Of a stretch of 64,000 bases of DNA, positions 25,169 to 38,249 are shown in pieces. The stretch comes from Pogona vitticeps. Taxonomy: Eukaryota > Chordata > Lepidosauria > Squamata > Agamidae. The position numbers and the translations under genes are program-made. Location of the stretch: assembly GCF_051106095.1 (NCBI RefSeq), contig NC_135785.1, forward strand, positions 102,796,501-102,860,500, written 5' to 3'. The notes under the pieces were generated by a model. That model worked only from the letters and a program-made list of their open reading frames with translations. It was not told the origin of the DNA and did not search any database. Every line of letters begins with the position of its first letter. Position 1 is the stretch's first letter.

Positions 25169-25740
25169 TAAAGATGGGCATTGAATCAGAAAACCGGTGA
25201 TTCATTTTAATTAATGGTTTGTCAAGGTCGATGAATCACAAATAACGGATTTATGATTTTTTTCCTGAGGAACTGATGAATTGATTTGTTTTTGCCTTTA
25301 AAACCATATAAAATGCTCCCCAAGCACCTAGAGGCCCCAGATTTGTAGGGAATCTTCTCCGACTCTTCTCTACAAGCTCTGCAAGTCTGGTGCTGTTTGG
25401 GCTTCCGAAGTCCAAGTTATATACCCATAAAAAGGGCCCCCAGGAAAACTACCCCCAGGCATGTAGAGACACCAAAATCACAGGAAAGCTTTCCTTGACA
25501 CTCCTGTACAATACATCCAGGTTTGGTGAAGATTAGGTTTCAGATACCTGAGTTATACACCCCAAAGGTCTGTCATCTCAGTGCCCTTTAGCAGCTGGTT
25601 TGGGGAAACCCAATCTTCACCAAACTTGGAGGAATTGCAGAGAAGAATCAGGGAAGCTTCTCTGCAAATTTGGTGCCTCTAAGTGCCTGGGGGTGCATTT
25701 TATAGCCTGATGAATCAAAAATCACTAAAATGTATTGTAT
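25169..25740. mobile_element. Decayed repeat, possibly TAGAGATGGG family copy 3
   Basis: It begins TAAAGATGGGCATTGAAT, close to the TAGAGATGGGCA terminus. It holds inverted gatgaatca/tgattcatt motifs near both ends and internal repeats of 'caaatttggtg'-type sequence. The right terminal repeat is not recognisable, so the copy is truncated or belongs to a related family. Confidence 0.4.
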
Positions 25741-25748
25741 AAAACGTA

Positions 25749-25873
25749 TAACCTTGGGCCTCCAGATGTTCTTGGACTACAACTCCCAGAAGCCTTCACC
25801 ACCACCTCTGCTGGCCAGGATTTCTGGGAGTTAAAGTCCAAGAACATCTGGAGGCCCAAGGTTGGGGACCACT
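25749..25873. mobile_element. Fold-back hAT-type MITE
   Basis: The left arm (25749-25793, with 'ccagatgttcttggac') is nearly the exact inverse of the right arm (25821-25873, with 'gtccaagaacatctgg'). The right terminus ggttggggaccactg reads CAGTGGTCCCCAACC in reverse, a hAT-type end. The matching left terminus is lost. The transcript would form a long hairpin. Confidence 0.75.
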
Positions 25874-26525
25874 GCTCTACACCACAATGCTCTCTCCCAG
25901 TCTTCTGCACAAAGAGTTTTAATTCGATTAGACAATATCTGTGCAGGTGATCAAACATGTGAAAGAAATTGTGTCACAGTTCTGTTTTCTTTTCTGTTGT
26001 CAAGTCATCTGTGCTCTCGCCAGGAGTTACTAGAACACAATCTTATAGTTCAAAGCCCTATAGGGACCCCAGCATTACATTAGTTACCACTTCCCTCAAA
26101 TATATTTACATGCACACCAGGGATGGGTGAGTCTTTTTTCTTTAGTCATAGCAGCATTTTGCTGTGGCAACGGAGCCTTGAAGAATGAGGAGGAAAGTGG
26201 TCCTGAAAAGGAAGAAGTGGGAAAAACTGGGATTCAAGCACAGTGGAGTCAGGAACCTCTAGTTGACTCTCTGTACCCAGACCCTGTGACACCAGGCCAA
26301 GGCTCCATCTGGAACAGCATGCCCTAATCCTGGATTCACCAAACATTCACTCCAAGGAATTCTTTGCCTGTTAAAAGACTATTGCTCAGTGTTGTTATGT
26401 GGTCTCTGCCTATGCAGCCATCACCCAACAATATGGGTGTCACAATGAATGCCTATAGTTAACAATCTAAAAGCTATGCTGGAGCCAACCAATGACCTAT
26501 GATAGCAGAATAATTCGTTATGATC
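25874..26525. other. No gene seen
   Basis: No supported exon or element. The open frame at 26127-26327 has no recognisable feature. Confidence 0.45.
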
Positions 26526-27411
26526 AGAGATTAGGCATCCTTCAGTCTCGAGAGACTATGGTAACGTGCTCTGAACAGAGGTGTTGGAACAGCAAGGGTG
26601 ACAATCCCTTCCACACTGAAGACAAATACAATCTGTCCCGTCCAACTTCCTGATTTTGCTGGTTTCGGGACTGCCCCTTTGCCTCAGCCTGCTGGACAAG
26701 GGCCTCTTCAAAATGGGAGTTTGTCCAGCTCAACATCTAGGGAGAGAGTGTCAGCGATTGTTGAGCCAAGGTACACAGAGTAATGAACAACCTCCAATTC
26801 TTGTGTGGAGATGGTAATAGAGGGAGGTGAGCCCACGCTCTGGCCCATGACTTGTATCTTCTTCAGGCTGATTGTTAATCCAAAATCTTGGCAAGCCTTG
26901 CTAAAATGATTCATGAGTTGTTGGAGGTCTTCAGCAGAGTGGGCAACAGTTGCATCATCGGCAAAGAGGGAGTCCCGCATGCATTACAGCTGGACTTTGG
27001 TCTTTGCTCTCAATCTAGAGGTTAAAGAGCTTTCCATCTGATCTAGTCCGGAGAGAGACACTCTCTGCTGCAGTTCCAAAGGTGTGCTTCAGCATGACAG
27101 AAAAGAAGATCCCAAAAAGGGTTGGTGTGAGGACACAGCCCTGTTTCATTCCGCTTTGGATGCCAAAGGCATCTGATGTTGAGCCATAAAAAACTACATT
27201 GCCCTTCATTTCTTTATGAAAGGACCAGATGATGTTAAGGAGTCGAGGTGGACATCCAATCTTGGGAAGTATTTTAAAAAGGCCGTCCCTGCTAACCAAA
27301 TCAAAGGCCTTTGTGAGATCTACAAAGGCCACAAAGAGTGGCTGTCATTGTTTCCTACATTTCTCCTGCAACTGTCTGAGGGAGAATACCAAGTCAGTGG
27401 TGGACCTAAGT
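26526..27411 (-). mobile_element. Non-LTR LINE fragment (RTE/R4-like, clade unresolved)
   Basis: Reading leftwards on the minus strand: an RT block VDLTKAFDLVSRDGLFKI and MKQGCVLTPTLFGIFF (27015-27332), then in another frame LFADDATVAHSAEDLQQLM with the catalytic FADD (26708-26980). After an internal deletion comes the C-terminal HFEEALVQQAEAKGQ region (about 26640-26735). The 3' end carries 'cttcagtctcgagagac'. A second 3' fragment of the same family lies at 38250. It is frame-shifted and dead. Confidence 0.8.
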
Positions 27412-28084
27412 GTGGTGGACCACCCCAAGTGTGGTGGACCACACTTCCTTTGTTACATTACCTTCATTATGACCATCACCACCATAATCACCCATAGCAG
27501 AAATGTTCAAAGATTATTTGTTTCAGGCTTCTGCATTTTTTTTTAAAAAAATCAGTGGCTCCTTTAAAACTAACACATTTTTATATGAACATTTGTGTGT
27601 TGCAACCCACTTTCTCAAACACATGGACTCCAACATTTTCGCTGTCACCACCCCTACAATCATGCATGCTATGTGAATAAAATTTACTTCATGTTTCTGA
27701 AGAAATGGGTTGTCATCCAGGAAAACTCACATTGAACTAAATGTTAATGCCACAAGTCTTTGCTTTTGGAGTTCTTTTTATTTTATTATTTGTTTGTTTG
27801 TTTAGGCTTGTTTGTTTCCTGCTTCACCTCTGATCCCCAAAGCAACAGGGCTCCTAGAACAGAGACTTGTGTGCGATCCTTCCAGCTGGAAAACACAGAG
27901 AAAGAGAGATTATGAGCCCGCCAGATCTAATTGCAGTTTGAATGAGAGGATTAACGCCTCTTTTGATTCTTGGTGCCACACTTCAGAGGATCACTCGAGA
28001 GAGACTAATTCAGGCTGAATGAACTCACTCAAGAGACTCACCTCCCTCCTCCTCTTTTGAGAAGTGACACAACTTGTCACGGCT
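27412..28084. other. No gene seen; upstream flank of the bHLH locus
   Basis: A short duplicated 'gtgtggtggaccac' block lies at about 27410-27441, and a run of TTTG at about 27790-27810. From about 27870 the sequence is complex and may include promoter-proximal DNA of the bHLH gene. No ATG in this stretch opens a long frame. Confidence 0.4.
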
Positions 28085-29120
28085 TAAGCTTTGAAACCCC
28101 CCCCCCCCCCCGTGGCTTGGCTTCGCCTTCCCTTTTTTTCCCACCGCCCAGCGGGCTGCGCCCTGCGGCTCCTTCGTCCCCGACTCTTAGCTTGGCAATA
28201 TAAACAAACCAGCCCCTCAGACTTCACCCGCACATTCGCACGTGCTTCTTTTCCCCCCGCCGCGAGGGAAGGGGGATAACGTGGAAGGTGGCTGGGGGGG
28301 GGGAGTGGAAATCCGGAACGCCAAAGCCCATTTCATCCCCGGGCGCCGCAGTGAAGGCTCTCTTTTCCCGACCGCAAGCTTCCGACGTAGCGGGTTTTGA
28401 AATCCGCCGGTCCCCGGAACTCGCCGCCTCTTGGCGCCAGGAAGCGAGGGAAGGGGAGAGCCCGGGAGACGGGAAGAATAACCAGCCGGGCTTGGCGCTC
28501 GGGAGGGCGCCCTGTCCGCAGCGCTGCCGTCGATCGGGCCGCCTCAATTGTCTCCAGTGGGCCCGGCCGGCCGAGTGAAACGCACGGCCTCCAGGCGAGG
28601 CAAGCGCGGCGGGCTTCAGGCGGGGCCCGGAGGAGGCCGCGCCGCCGGCTGGCTGCCAACGCCCGCGAAAGGAGGCGCCTGCGGCTGCTGCTGAACCGGG
28701 CTTTCGACCGTCTCCGGAGCGTCGTGCCTGCCGTGCGAAGCGAGCGGAAGCTGTCCAACGTGGAAACTTTGCACATGGCCAAGATCTACATTTCTCTGCT
28801 GAGCGATCTTTTGCGGCCGGCCCCGGGGGGAAGGGGAGGGCGCGGAAAGCGCCCCGCCGGAGCGACACGACGCTTGCTGCCCGCCTTCCGGGACCTGCTG
28901 GACTCAGCCCCGTCCCTCCTTCCCTCCCTCGCAGGGCAGCGCCCACGGCTGACTTGCTGCCGATCAAACGGGGCAGGACGGGGGCACCCCTGCCTCTTTC
29001 GCTCCGGGATCGGCAGGCAGGTTGCTTTGGGTTGGGGCGGGGAGCCATGCGAAGGACAGCTTGACAGGGGAAAGTGGTCATGGGAGGGGGGGGGAGATCG
29101 GGCAGTAGAAGTGAGGCGCT
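28085..29120. promoter_or_regulatory. CpG island over the bHLH gene
   Basis: Strongly GC-rich with many CpG dinucleotides, in clear contrast to the AT-rich surroundings. It includes poly-C (about 28097-28111) and poly-G (about 28294-28303) runs. Such islands commonly cover developmental transcription-factor genes. The composition also creates long spurious open frames on both strands. Confidence 0.85.
28198..28205 (+). promoter_or_regulatory. Possible TATA box of the bHLH gene
   Basis: The sequence aatataaa stands alone in a GC-rich context about 440 bases before the bHLH domain, in the right orientation. It is a weak prediction. If it were used, the first exon would have no ATG before the domain. 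Confidence 0.3.
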
Positions 29121-29296
29121 CGCCCCCCCTTTCTTTCTCTGAGAGAACCACGTGCATAGTTGGTGGAATAAGAATGCAGGCGGGAAACACATTAAGGAGT
29201 AATAGTAATGGACAACTCACGACTGGATACTTTTTATCAGCACCAGCCACTATTAACCAATTGCGAATTCTCTTACCCCTGCCCCTCCAAACTTAA
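28391..29296 (+). CDS. Atonal-family bHLH transcription factor, ATOH1-like (5' end unresolved)
   Basis: The frame opens after a TAG at 28388-28390 and runs to TAA at 29294-29296. Bases 28640-28813 encode a bHLH domain. Its basic region [13 protein letters not shown] is diagnostic of the atonal group, and the [20 protein letters not shown] part of helix 2 is nearer ATOH1 than ATOH7. Such proteins bind E-boxes as heterodimers with E proteins and drive neuronal or sensory fate.

Odd points: no ATG occurs in frame before the domain, so either a 5' exon is spliced in (a possible acceptor, 'ttgtctccag', ends at 28557) or the start is lost. Helix 1 has one residue more than ATOH1 (LRLLLN for MHGLN), inside CTG repeats at 28679-28693. 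The residues after the domain show no ATOH1 C-terminal match, so the true end is uncertain. Gene versus decaying pseudogene is open. Confidence 0.7.
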
Positions 29297-30185
29297 GCAT
29301 GATTATCGTTGATATTCTGTTCATTTGCCGACGGTAGGAAGTACTAACGTGACATTTTTTAATATGTTTGCTCAGAAATTAGCTCCGATGGGACTTAGTT
29401 TCAGGCTTATTTAGGGCTGCAGCTTAGCGAGCACCATGCACCACCGAAGTCAGCCAAAGACAGGTACTCTAAAATGTTCACATTTCTTTGCTGCATAATT
29501 TGCAGAGGAATAAAAGGTTGCATCGATGATCTGTCATATGAGTTTTCGAATTTGCTTGTATTAAACTCAACCTCTTTACTGGAATGTCCTTCGGATGCTC
29601 ATGCAGCAACCAAGGGTGGTTGGCCTTCCTGAAACTGCTGATGTGCTGGAGAGCAGAGCAGAGCAAAGCCTTAAAAACTGACTGGAATGGAAGGCTAGCA
29701 GTAAGGTTAGGGTAGAGGGTTACGCTCCATGTACTTTTTTTGGCATTTCTTGAATGCCTTGAAAATGTCGATCTCCAGTCTACTTACACCTAAAGATATC
29801 CTTTCTGATTCTCAGTAGCTCTGTTCAAGTATCCTACAAGATGGCATGGTGGTCACTGTCCATAGAGTGAACTCTGACCAATTATTGTGTTCTTCATGGT
29901 CAACATGCTGAGTCTGAAGAGAAGAAATGTTCCGTTTGCATATAGGCTCTGTGTGCAAGCACAAATCCAGATTTTCCAGGCTTCCTGGTTGCACAGACTA
30001 CATGTAAGCATAGCCTCTCAAAACCTAAGTCCAAAACCATGAAGAAGACAATGATTGGAGAGGGGGAGCAGACATGGTGTGCCTGTTCATAGTACTAGAT
30101 TCTGGAACATCTGGATATTTATTACATACCAGTAACCTAGTACTGTATTACATTTTACCCCCACCCCAAGATGGACTGGGATATA
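29297..30185 (+). other. 3' flank of the bHLH gene
   Basis: An AATAAA at 29509-29514 could serve as its poly(A) signal. A short piece at about 29376-29432 ('gggacttagtttcaggctta') resembles a widespread amniote repeat. No exon was seen. Confidence 0.35.
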
Positions 30186-30460
30186 CCATTTACCCAAAAA
30201 TAAGACTTAACCTGAAAATAAACCCCAGTATGATTTTTCAGGATGCTTGTAATATCAGCCCTACCCTAAAAATAAGCCCCAGTTAAGTGAAACCCTGCCC
30301 TCCACCATTGTGCAACAATCAGAAGATAACATGACTGTTTTAATAAATATAGATCATTGTACATGAAAAAAAAATTAGACATCCCCCGAAAATAAGCTCT
30401 AATGCGTTTTTTGGAGCAAAAATTAATATAAGACCCTGTCTTATTTTCAGGGAAGCACCG
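30186..30460. mobile_element. MITE with 'GAAAATAAGAC' ends, copy A
   Basis: Its ends are related to CCATGTTTCCCCGAAAATAAGAC in inverted orientation, and the interior repeats 'aaaaataagcccc'-type blocks. It aligns throughout by eye with the copy at 58141-58422, but its termini are more decayed. Confidence 0.8.
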
Positions 30461-31587
30461 CAGGTCAAAATACATGGCCGAGACAAAAAGAAAAACTTAC
30501 TACAGTTGCAAGAAACAAGATTTGTTGGAATGATTTGAGACTCTGCCATTCTGTAAAAACATGACTCATAGATGACTAACATGTCTCACTCTGGTGTATG
30601 ATGGTTAGTATTTTATTTATATTTGAGTAATGTTGCACTCTGTCATTGCTGGGGATGGACATAAGGAATATGAACACTTTAATATATAAAAGTCCTGAAT
30701 TAGCAACAATTGAAAACTGATGTACCTCTGGTGGGACACAAATCATAAGATCCAGGGTTATTGGACGGTTACTAAGAATCTGCTGTTATGCCATCCTCAT
30801 GCCCTCCTGCAAGAGTGGCATGCCCTGTCTGGCAAAGATTACCCGTATGTGACTGCACAGCATTGCTAGTGGTAACCCTGGACAATGTTTCTCCTAAAAC
30901 CTAAACTTCTTTATACCAGTGTACCACAAGTGATGTCACAGTATGCTTACCAACGTATACAATAGGCTGGTTTTTTTTTGGGGGGGGGGGAACTGTCCTG
31001 TCCTGTTGTCATGATGGTAGCCAGGTTCATTGACAGAGTGAATGATGGGATGTAAGATAGAACAGGCTGAGATGTTTAGAGAAAGAATTAAATATTTTAA
31101 ATGTGGAAAACTTGCGAAGCCCTGCATCGCCTCGTATCACAAAATCAAGAGGAGGGTTGGTTCTCTCACAGTGGCAAGTAATCCCAGGCCTAAATCCAGA
31201 TTAACATCAGAATAGAAAAATAAATACTGGGGGAGTTTCTACCTGTACTTGTGACAGCACATTGGGGATACTTCTGTTTGTGCATCAGTTCTAGAGCCAT
31301 TTGTACAACAGAGAGCTGTGTTGTATTCCCTTTTGTGTGCAGTCCAGAACTAGGCATCCATAAGTACAACACCCAGAATGACACTTCTCGATATTGATCA
31401 TAGTACGTAGCAAACATAATTACATACATGAAACATTTGCTAAGAAAACTGCAGGTGGTAACTGGATCTTACAAATCAATGTACATATCGCACTGCTGTG
31501 TCTTTCTTATGGTTCTTGATTTGTTTCTATGCTCAAGTCAAAATAATAAGCCTGCAAAGATTATAAAAATCACTTTCGCCTGTGTTA
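30461..31587. other. No gene seen
   Basis: No supported exon or identifiable element. A T/G homopolymer junction lies at about 30971-30990. Confidence 0.5.
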
Positions 31588-31821
31588 TTGTTCTTTAGTC
31601 GTTAAGTCGTCTCCGACTCTTCGTGACCCCATGGACCAGAGCATGCCAGGCTCTCCTGTCTTCCACTGCCTCCCAGAGTTGGGTCAAATTCATGTTGGTA
31701 GTTTCGATGACACTGTCCAACCATCTCATCCTCAGTCGTCCCCTTCTCCTCTTGCCTTCACACTTTCCCAACATCAGGCGTCTTTTCCAGGGAGTCTTCT
31801 CTTCTCATGGAATGGCCAAAG

Positions 31822-31879
31822 TATTGGAGCCTCAGCTTCAGGATCTGTCCTTCTAGATCCTGAAGCTGAGGCTCCAATA
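31822..31879. repeat. Perfect 24-bp inverted repeat inside BovB
   Basis: The arms at 31822-31845 and 31856-31879 are exact inverses around a 10-base loop. The left arm is ordinary BovB sequence. The right arm is an inverted copy not expected in BovB at that place. Confidence 0.95.
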
Positions 31880-33267
31880 CTCAGGGTGAATACTGAATGA
31901 ATACTCAGGGCTGATTCCCTTCAAAATTGGTAAGTTTCTTGTCTTTGCAGTCCAGGGGACTCAAGAGTCTCCTCCAGCACCACAATTCAAAAGCATCAAT
32001 TCTTTGGCGGTCAGCCTTCTTTATGGTTCAGCTCTCACTTCCATACATCGCTACTGGAAAAACCATAGCTTTGACTGGCAAGATGATGTCTATGCTTTTT
32101 AAGATGCTGTCTAGGTTTTTCATCATTTTCCTCCCAAGAAGCAGGCATCTTTGGATTTTGTGGCTGCTCTCACCATCTGCAGTGATCACGGAGCCCAAGA
32201 AGGTAAAATCTGTCACTACCTCCATATCTTCCCCTTCTATTTGCCAGGAGGTGATGGTACCAGTGGCCATGATCTTATTTTTTTTAAAAAGTTGAGCTTC
32301 AGACCATTTTTTGCCCTCCCCTCTTTCACCCTCATTAAGAGGTTCTTTAATTCCTCCTCATTTTCTGTCATCAGAGAATGGTATCATCTGCATATCTGAG
32401 GTTGTTGATATTTCTTCCAGCAATCTTAATTCCGGTTTGGGATTCCTCCCGTCTGGCCTTTCGCATGATGTATCATGCATATAAGTTAAATAAGCTGGGG
32501 GACAATATACAGCCTTGTCATCCTCCTTTCCCAGTGTTGAACCAAGCAGTTGTTCCATATCCAGTTCTAACTGTTGCTTCCTGTCCCACATATGGATTTC
32601 TCAGGAGATAGATAATGTGGTCAGGCACTCCCATTTCTTTAAGAACTTGCCAGTTTATTGTGGTCCACACAGTCAAAGGCCTTTGCAAGGTCAATGAAGC
32701 AGAAGTAGATGTTTTTGTGGAACTCTCTGGCTTTCTCCATAATACAGTGCATGTTAGCGATTTGGTCTCTAGTTTCTCTGTCCCTTCGAAATGCAGCTTG
32801 TACTTTGGGAGTTCTCAGTCCACATACTGCTGAAGCCTGCCTTGTAGGATTTTGAGCATAACCTTGGTAGCGTGTGAAATGAGTGCAACTGTACAGTAGT
32901 TGGAGCATTCTTTGGCACTGCCCTTCTTTGGGATCGGGATGAAGACTGATCTTTTCCAGTCCTCTGGCCACTGTTGAATTTTCCAAACTTGCTGGCATAT
33001 TGAGTGTAGCACCTTAACAGCGTCATCTTTTAAGATTTTTAATAGTTCCACTGGAATGCCATCACCTCCACTGGCCTTGTTGTTAGCCATGCTTTCTAAG
33101 GCCCACTTGACTTCGCTCTCCAGGATGTCTGGCTCAAGGTCAGCAACCACACAATCTGGGTTGTCCGGAACATCCAGATCGTTCTGGTATAATTCCTCTG
33201 TGTATTCTTGCCACCTCTTCTTGATGTCTTCTGCTTCTGTTAGGTCCCTACCACTTTTGTCCTATAT

Positions 33268-33597
33268 CAGTGATGGTGAACCTATGGCACGTGTGCCACA
33301 GCTGGCACGCAAAGCCCTTTCTTCTGGCACACAACAAACCTTTTGAAGTGGCTGCAGCTGGGATTCCCCTTCTCTTCCTGTTCTGGGTCCTTTAACTTCC
33401 TGTCCGTCCCCATGATTCCCCCCTTTAACTTCCTGTCCGTCCCCATGATTCCTCCTTTAACCTCCTATCCCCCCCATGATTCCCCCTGAAACTGCCACTT
33501 CCTGTTCCGGTTCTGGTCTTCCGGGCGGCACAGCGGCCACTGGTTTCTTACCCACCCCATTTTGGGCACTCGAGCCAAAAAAGGTTTGCCTCCACTG
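33268..33597. mobile_element. hAT MITE nested in BovB
   Basis: The ends CAGTGATGGTGAACC and (reversed) CAGTGGAGGCAAACC form the terminal repeats. The perfect 8-bp duplication tcctatat lies at 33260-33267 and 33598-33605. BovB sequence continues on both sides. There is no coding capacity. Confidence 0.9.
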
Positions 33598-33949
33598 TCC
33601 TATATCATGCCTATCTTTGCACAAAAGGTTCCTTTAATATCTCCAATTTTCTTGAACATATCTGTTTTTTCCCTTTCTATTTTCTTCTGTTTCTTTGCAC
33701 TGTTTGTTTAAACCGGCCCTCTTGTCTCTCCTTGCTATTCTTTGGAAGTCTGCATTCAGTTTTCTGTAACTTTCCCTATCTCCCTTGCGTTTTGTTTCCC
33801 TTCTCTTTCTGCTATTTGTAAGGCCTCATTAGACAGCCACTTTACTTTCTTCCATTTTCTTTTCTTTGGGATGGTTTTTGTTGCTGCCTTCAGTACAGTT
33901 TTACAAGCCTCCATCCATAGTTCTTCAGGCACTCTGTCCACCAAATCTA

Positions 33950-35567
<1,618 letters not shown>

Positions 35568-36735
35568 TAGTTCCTTAAATCTGTTCTTCACTTCCATTGT
35601 GTATTCATAAGGGATTTGGTTTAGATTATACCTGACTAGCCCAGTGGTATTTCCTACTTTGTTCAGTTTAAGCTTGAGTTTTGGTATGAGAAGCTGATGA
35701 TCAGAGCCATAATCAGCTCCAGGTCTTGTTTTCGCTGACTGTATAGAGTTTCTCCACCTTTGGCTGCAGAGAACATAATCAATCTGATTTCGGTATCGCC
35801 CATCTGGTGATGTCCATGAATAGAGTCACCTCTTGTGTTGTTGGAAAAGAGTGTTTGTGATGACCAGCTTGTTCTCTTGACAAAAGTCTATTAGTCTTTG
35901 CTCTGCTTTGTTTTGAACTCCAAGGCCAAACTTACCTGTTGTTCCTCCCTACTTTAGCATTCCAGTCCCCTATAATGAGAAGAACATCTTTCTTTGGTGT
36001 CAGTTCTAGAAGGTGTTGTAAGTCTTCATAGAATTGGTCAATTTCAGCCTCTTCAGCATGGGTAGTTGGTGCATAAACTTGGATTACTGTGATGTTGAAA
36101 GGTCTGCCTTGGATTCATATTATCCCAGTACAGCTTTTCCCACTCTTTTGTTGACTATGAGGGCTACTCCGTTTCTTTTACGGGATTCATGCCCAGAATA
36201 GTAGATATAATTGTCCGAATTGAATTCTCCCATTCCCGTTCATTTTAGTTCACTGACACCCAGGATGTCAATGTTTATTCTTGCCATCTCCTGTTTGACC
36301 ACATCCAGCTTACCAAGGTTCATAGATCTTACATTCCAGGTTCCTATGCATTATTTTTCTTTGCAGCATCGGACTTTCCTTTCACTTCCAGGCGCGTCCA
36401 CGGCCTTTCAGCTTTGGCCCAACCACTTCATTAGCTGTGGAGCTACTTGTACTTGTCCTCTGCTCTTCCTCAGTAACATGTTGGATGCCTTCCGACCTGA
36501 GGGTCCCATCTTCCAGCGTCATATCTTTTAGCCTTTTGTTTCTGTTCATGGGGTTTTCTTGGCAAAGATACTGGAGTGGCTTGCCAGTTCCTACTCCAGG
36601 TGGATTGCGTTTAGTCGGAACTCTCCACTATGACCTGTCCGTCTTGGGTGTCCCTGCACGGCATAGCCCATAGCTTCTCTGAATTACTCAAGACCCTTTG
36701 CCACAATAAGGCAGCAATCCATGAAGGGGACTTTC

Positions 36736-38249
36736 TTCCATAGGCACCTACAAATGAACTAAGGCGTCTTTCTGAAGCCCTGCTCCCAGACATGTAACAG
36801 CAACTCAAACGGGCCTTTCCCAGAGCAGTGCTAAGATTACGTACAACCTGGACCCACCTCTGCTCACCTTGCAGTGGACATTGAACTTGCAGCGTTTTGG
36901 AAAGCTCGTGTGTTTTTACTTGTTGCTTATTACTAGCGAAGTAAATGAAACTGTCCTATGGCAGTTTTGATTACCAGCTGGGATAAACAGGCTAAAGCCT
37001 AATCCAACTGCTTGTGACAGTATTTCCTTTTTCCCTGGAAATACTAGAACAGAGGTGAGCAACTGCTATCCTGCTGCTGTTGATTGCAGCTCTAGCATCC
37101 CTCGCCTTTGGAAGGATGCAGCCTTACTGCAGTTTAGGGCTGACAAGAATTGCAGTCTAACAAACTGAGTACCGTTAAGTCCCCCTCCCTTGCATTCACT
37201 AATCTATGGTTATCTGCACAGAGGCCACACGCTCTACTTAATGAGTTTGGTCCTCATCTGTAATGTACTTTATGATGACTTTAGTTCATCAACATACCAA
37301 AAGAATATACTAAATGTTGAAGCAGCCACTGGGTACGTGGCAAAAAGACTTGTACATCTTTCCCTATAAGGGCACAAAATTACACACATTCCTCCAGATT
37401 ATCTAGATTCTTTATTTTTATTCCGAATGGTTTACTGCTACAGTAACATGTTGCCCAAATGTTAAGACTGGTATACCATTGAACCTTAACCTTTGAGAAG
37501 TTTGAGATAGCAAGCTAAATTAGTCATGCTATTTGTTTTTGTAACCTTATGAAAATAATAAAATGTGCTTCATAACTGCTGAAGGTTGCACTTCCCAGAC
37601 CATGTTCCAGTTAAGTGGATTTGCTGGACGTGCTTATAACTTGCCTTCTCAACACTGTACTGCTGTCAGCTTATTTTTCAGAAATAACCATTTAGTGTAT
37701 CAAAAGGCAGCACAGAACTCGTGAAAAGCTCTTGGTATCCAAATGACATCTATAAGAACTTAAATAAAATTTGGAGCCAAAAATGCATAGCTAGAGGGAA
37801 AAAATAATATCTATTTTCATATATTTCGACAGCCTACACACTGTCAACATGGCTAACTTCTGAGGTTTGAATTCTTTCTGTGGCTATTTCACAAGTAGCC
37901 TAAGGCAACTTACTATACATACATTATAGGCACGACCTTATTATAAAAGGAAATGTCTCTCTCACTGCACCTCAGAATTGCAGTGGCTGCAAAGTTTATA
38001 GCACTTACATAATAATTTTTTAAAAATGTATATGGAGTTTCTTCAGCAGAGTTAATTGCCTATATTTTTCACACTGTCCACATAGAATCACTGTTGTCAT
38101 ATTTTTTTGTTTTCACTTTAGCACTGCGAAGGCAAGAATCAAGGGAGGGTCACTATTTTGATACTCCTGTGAATAGCCATATGGTGGGGAAAAAGATTAC
38201 CAACTTTCAGGCTGGCCCCATTTATATACTATGGTTCAATTCCTGTTGT
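36736..38249. other. No gene seen
   Basis: AT-rich, with no supported exon or clear element. Confidence 0.5.

Noticed and set aside
26127-26327. Short frame with a signal-peptide-like start (MSLFSLVIAAFCCG)
   Set aside because: It continues as low-information sequence, overlaps an antisense frame of the same length, and has no splice or family support.
28224-29192. 322-codon open frame on the minus strand over the bHLH gene
   Set aside because: It is a by-product of the GC-rich island. The translation is low-complexity and Pro/Arg/Ser-rich with no domain, and the plus strand carries a clear bHLH.
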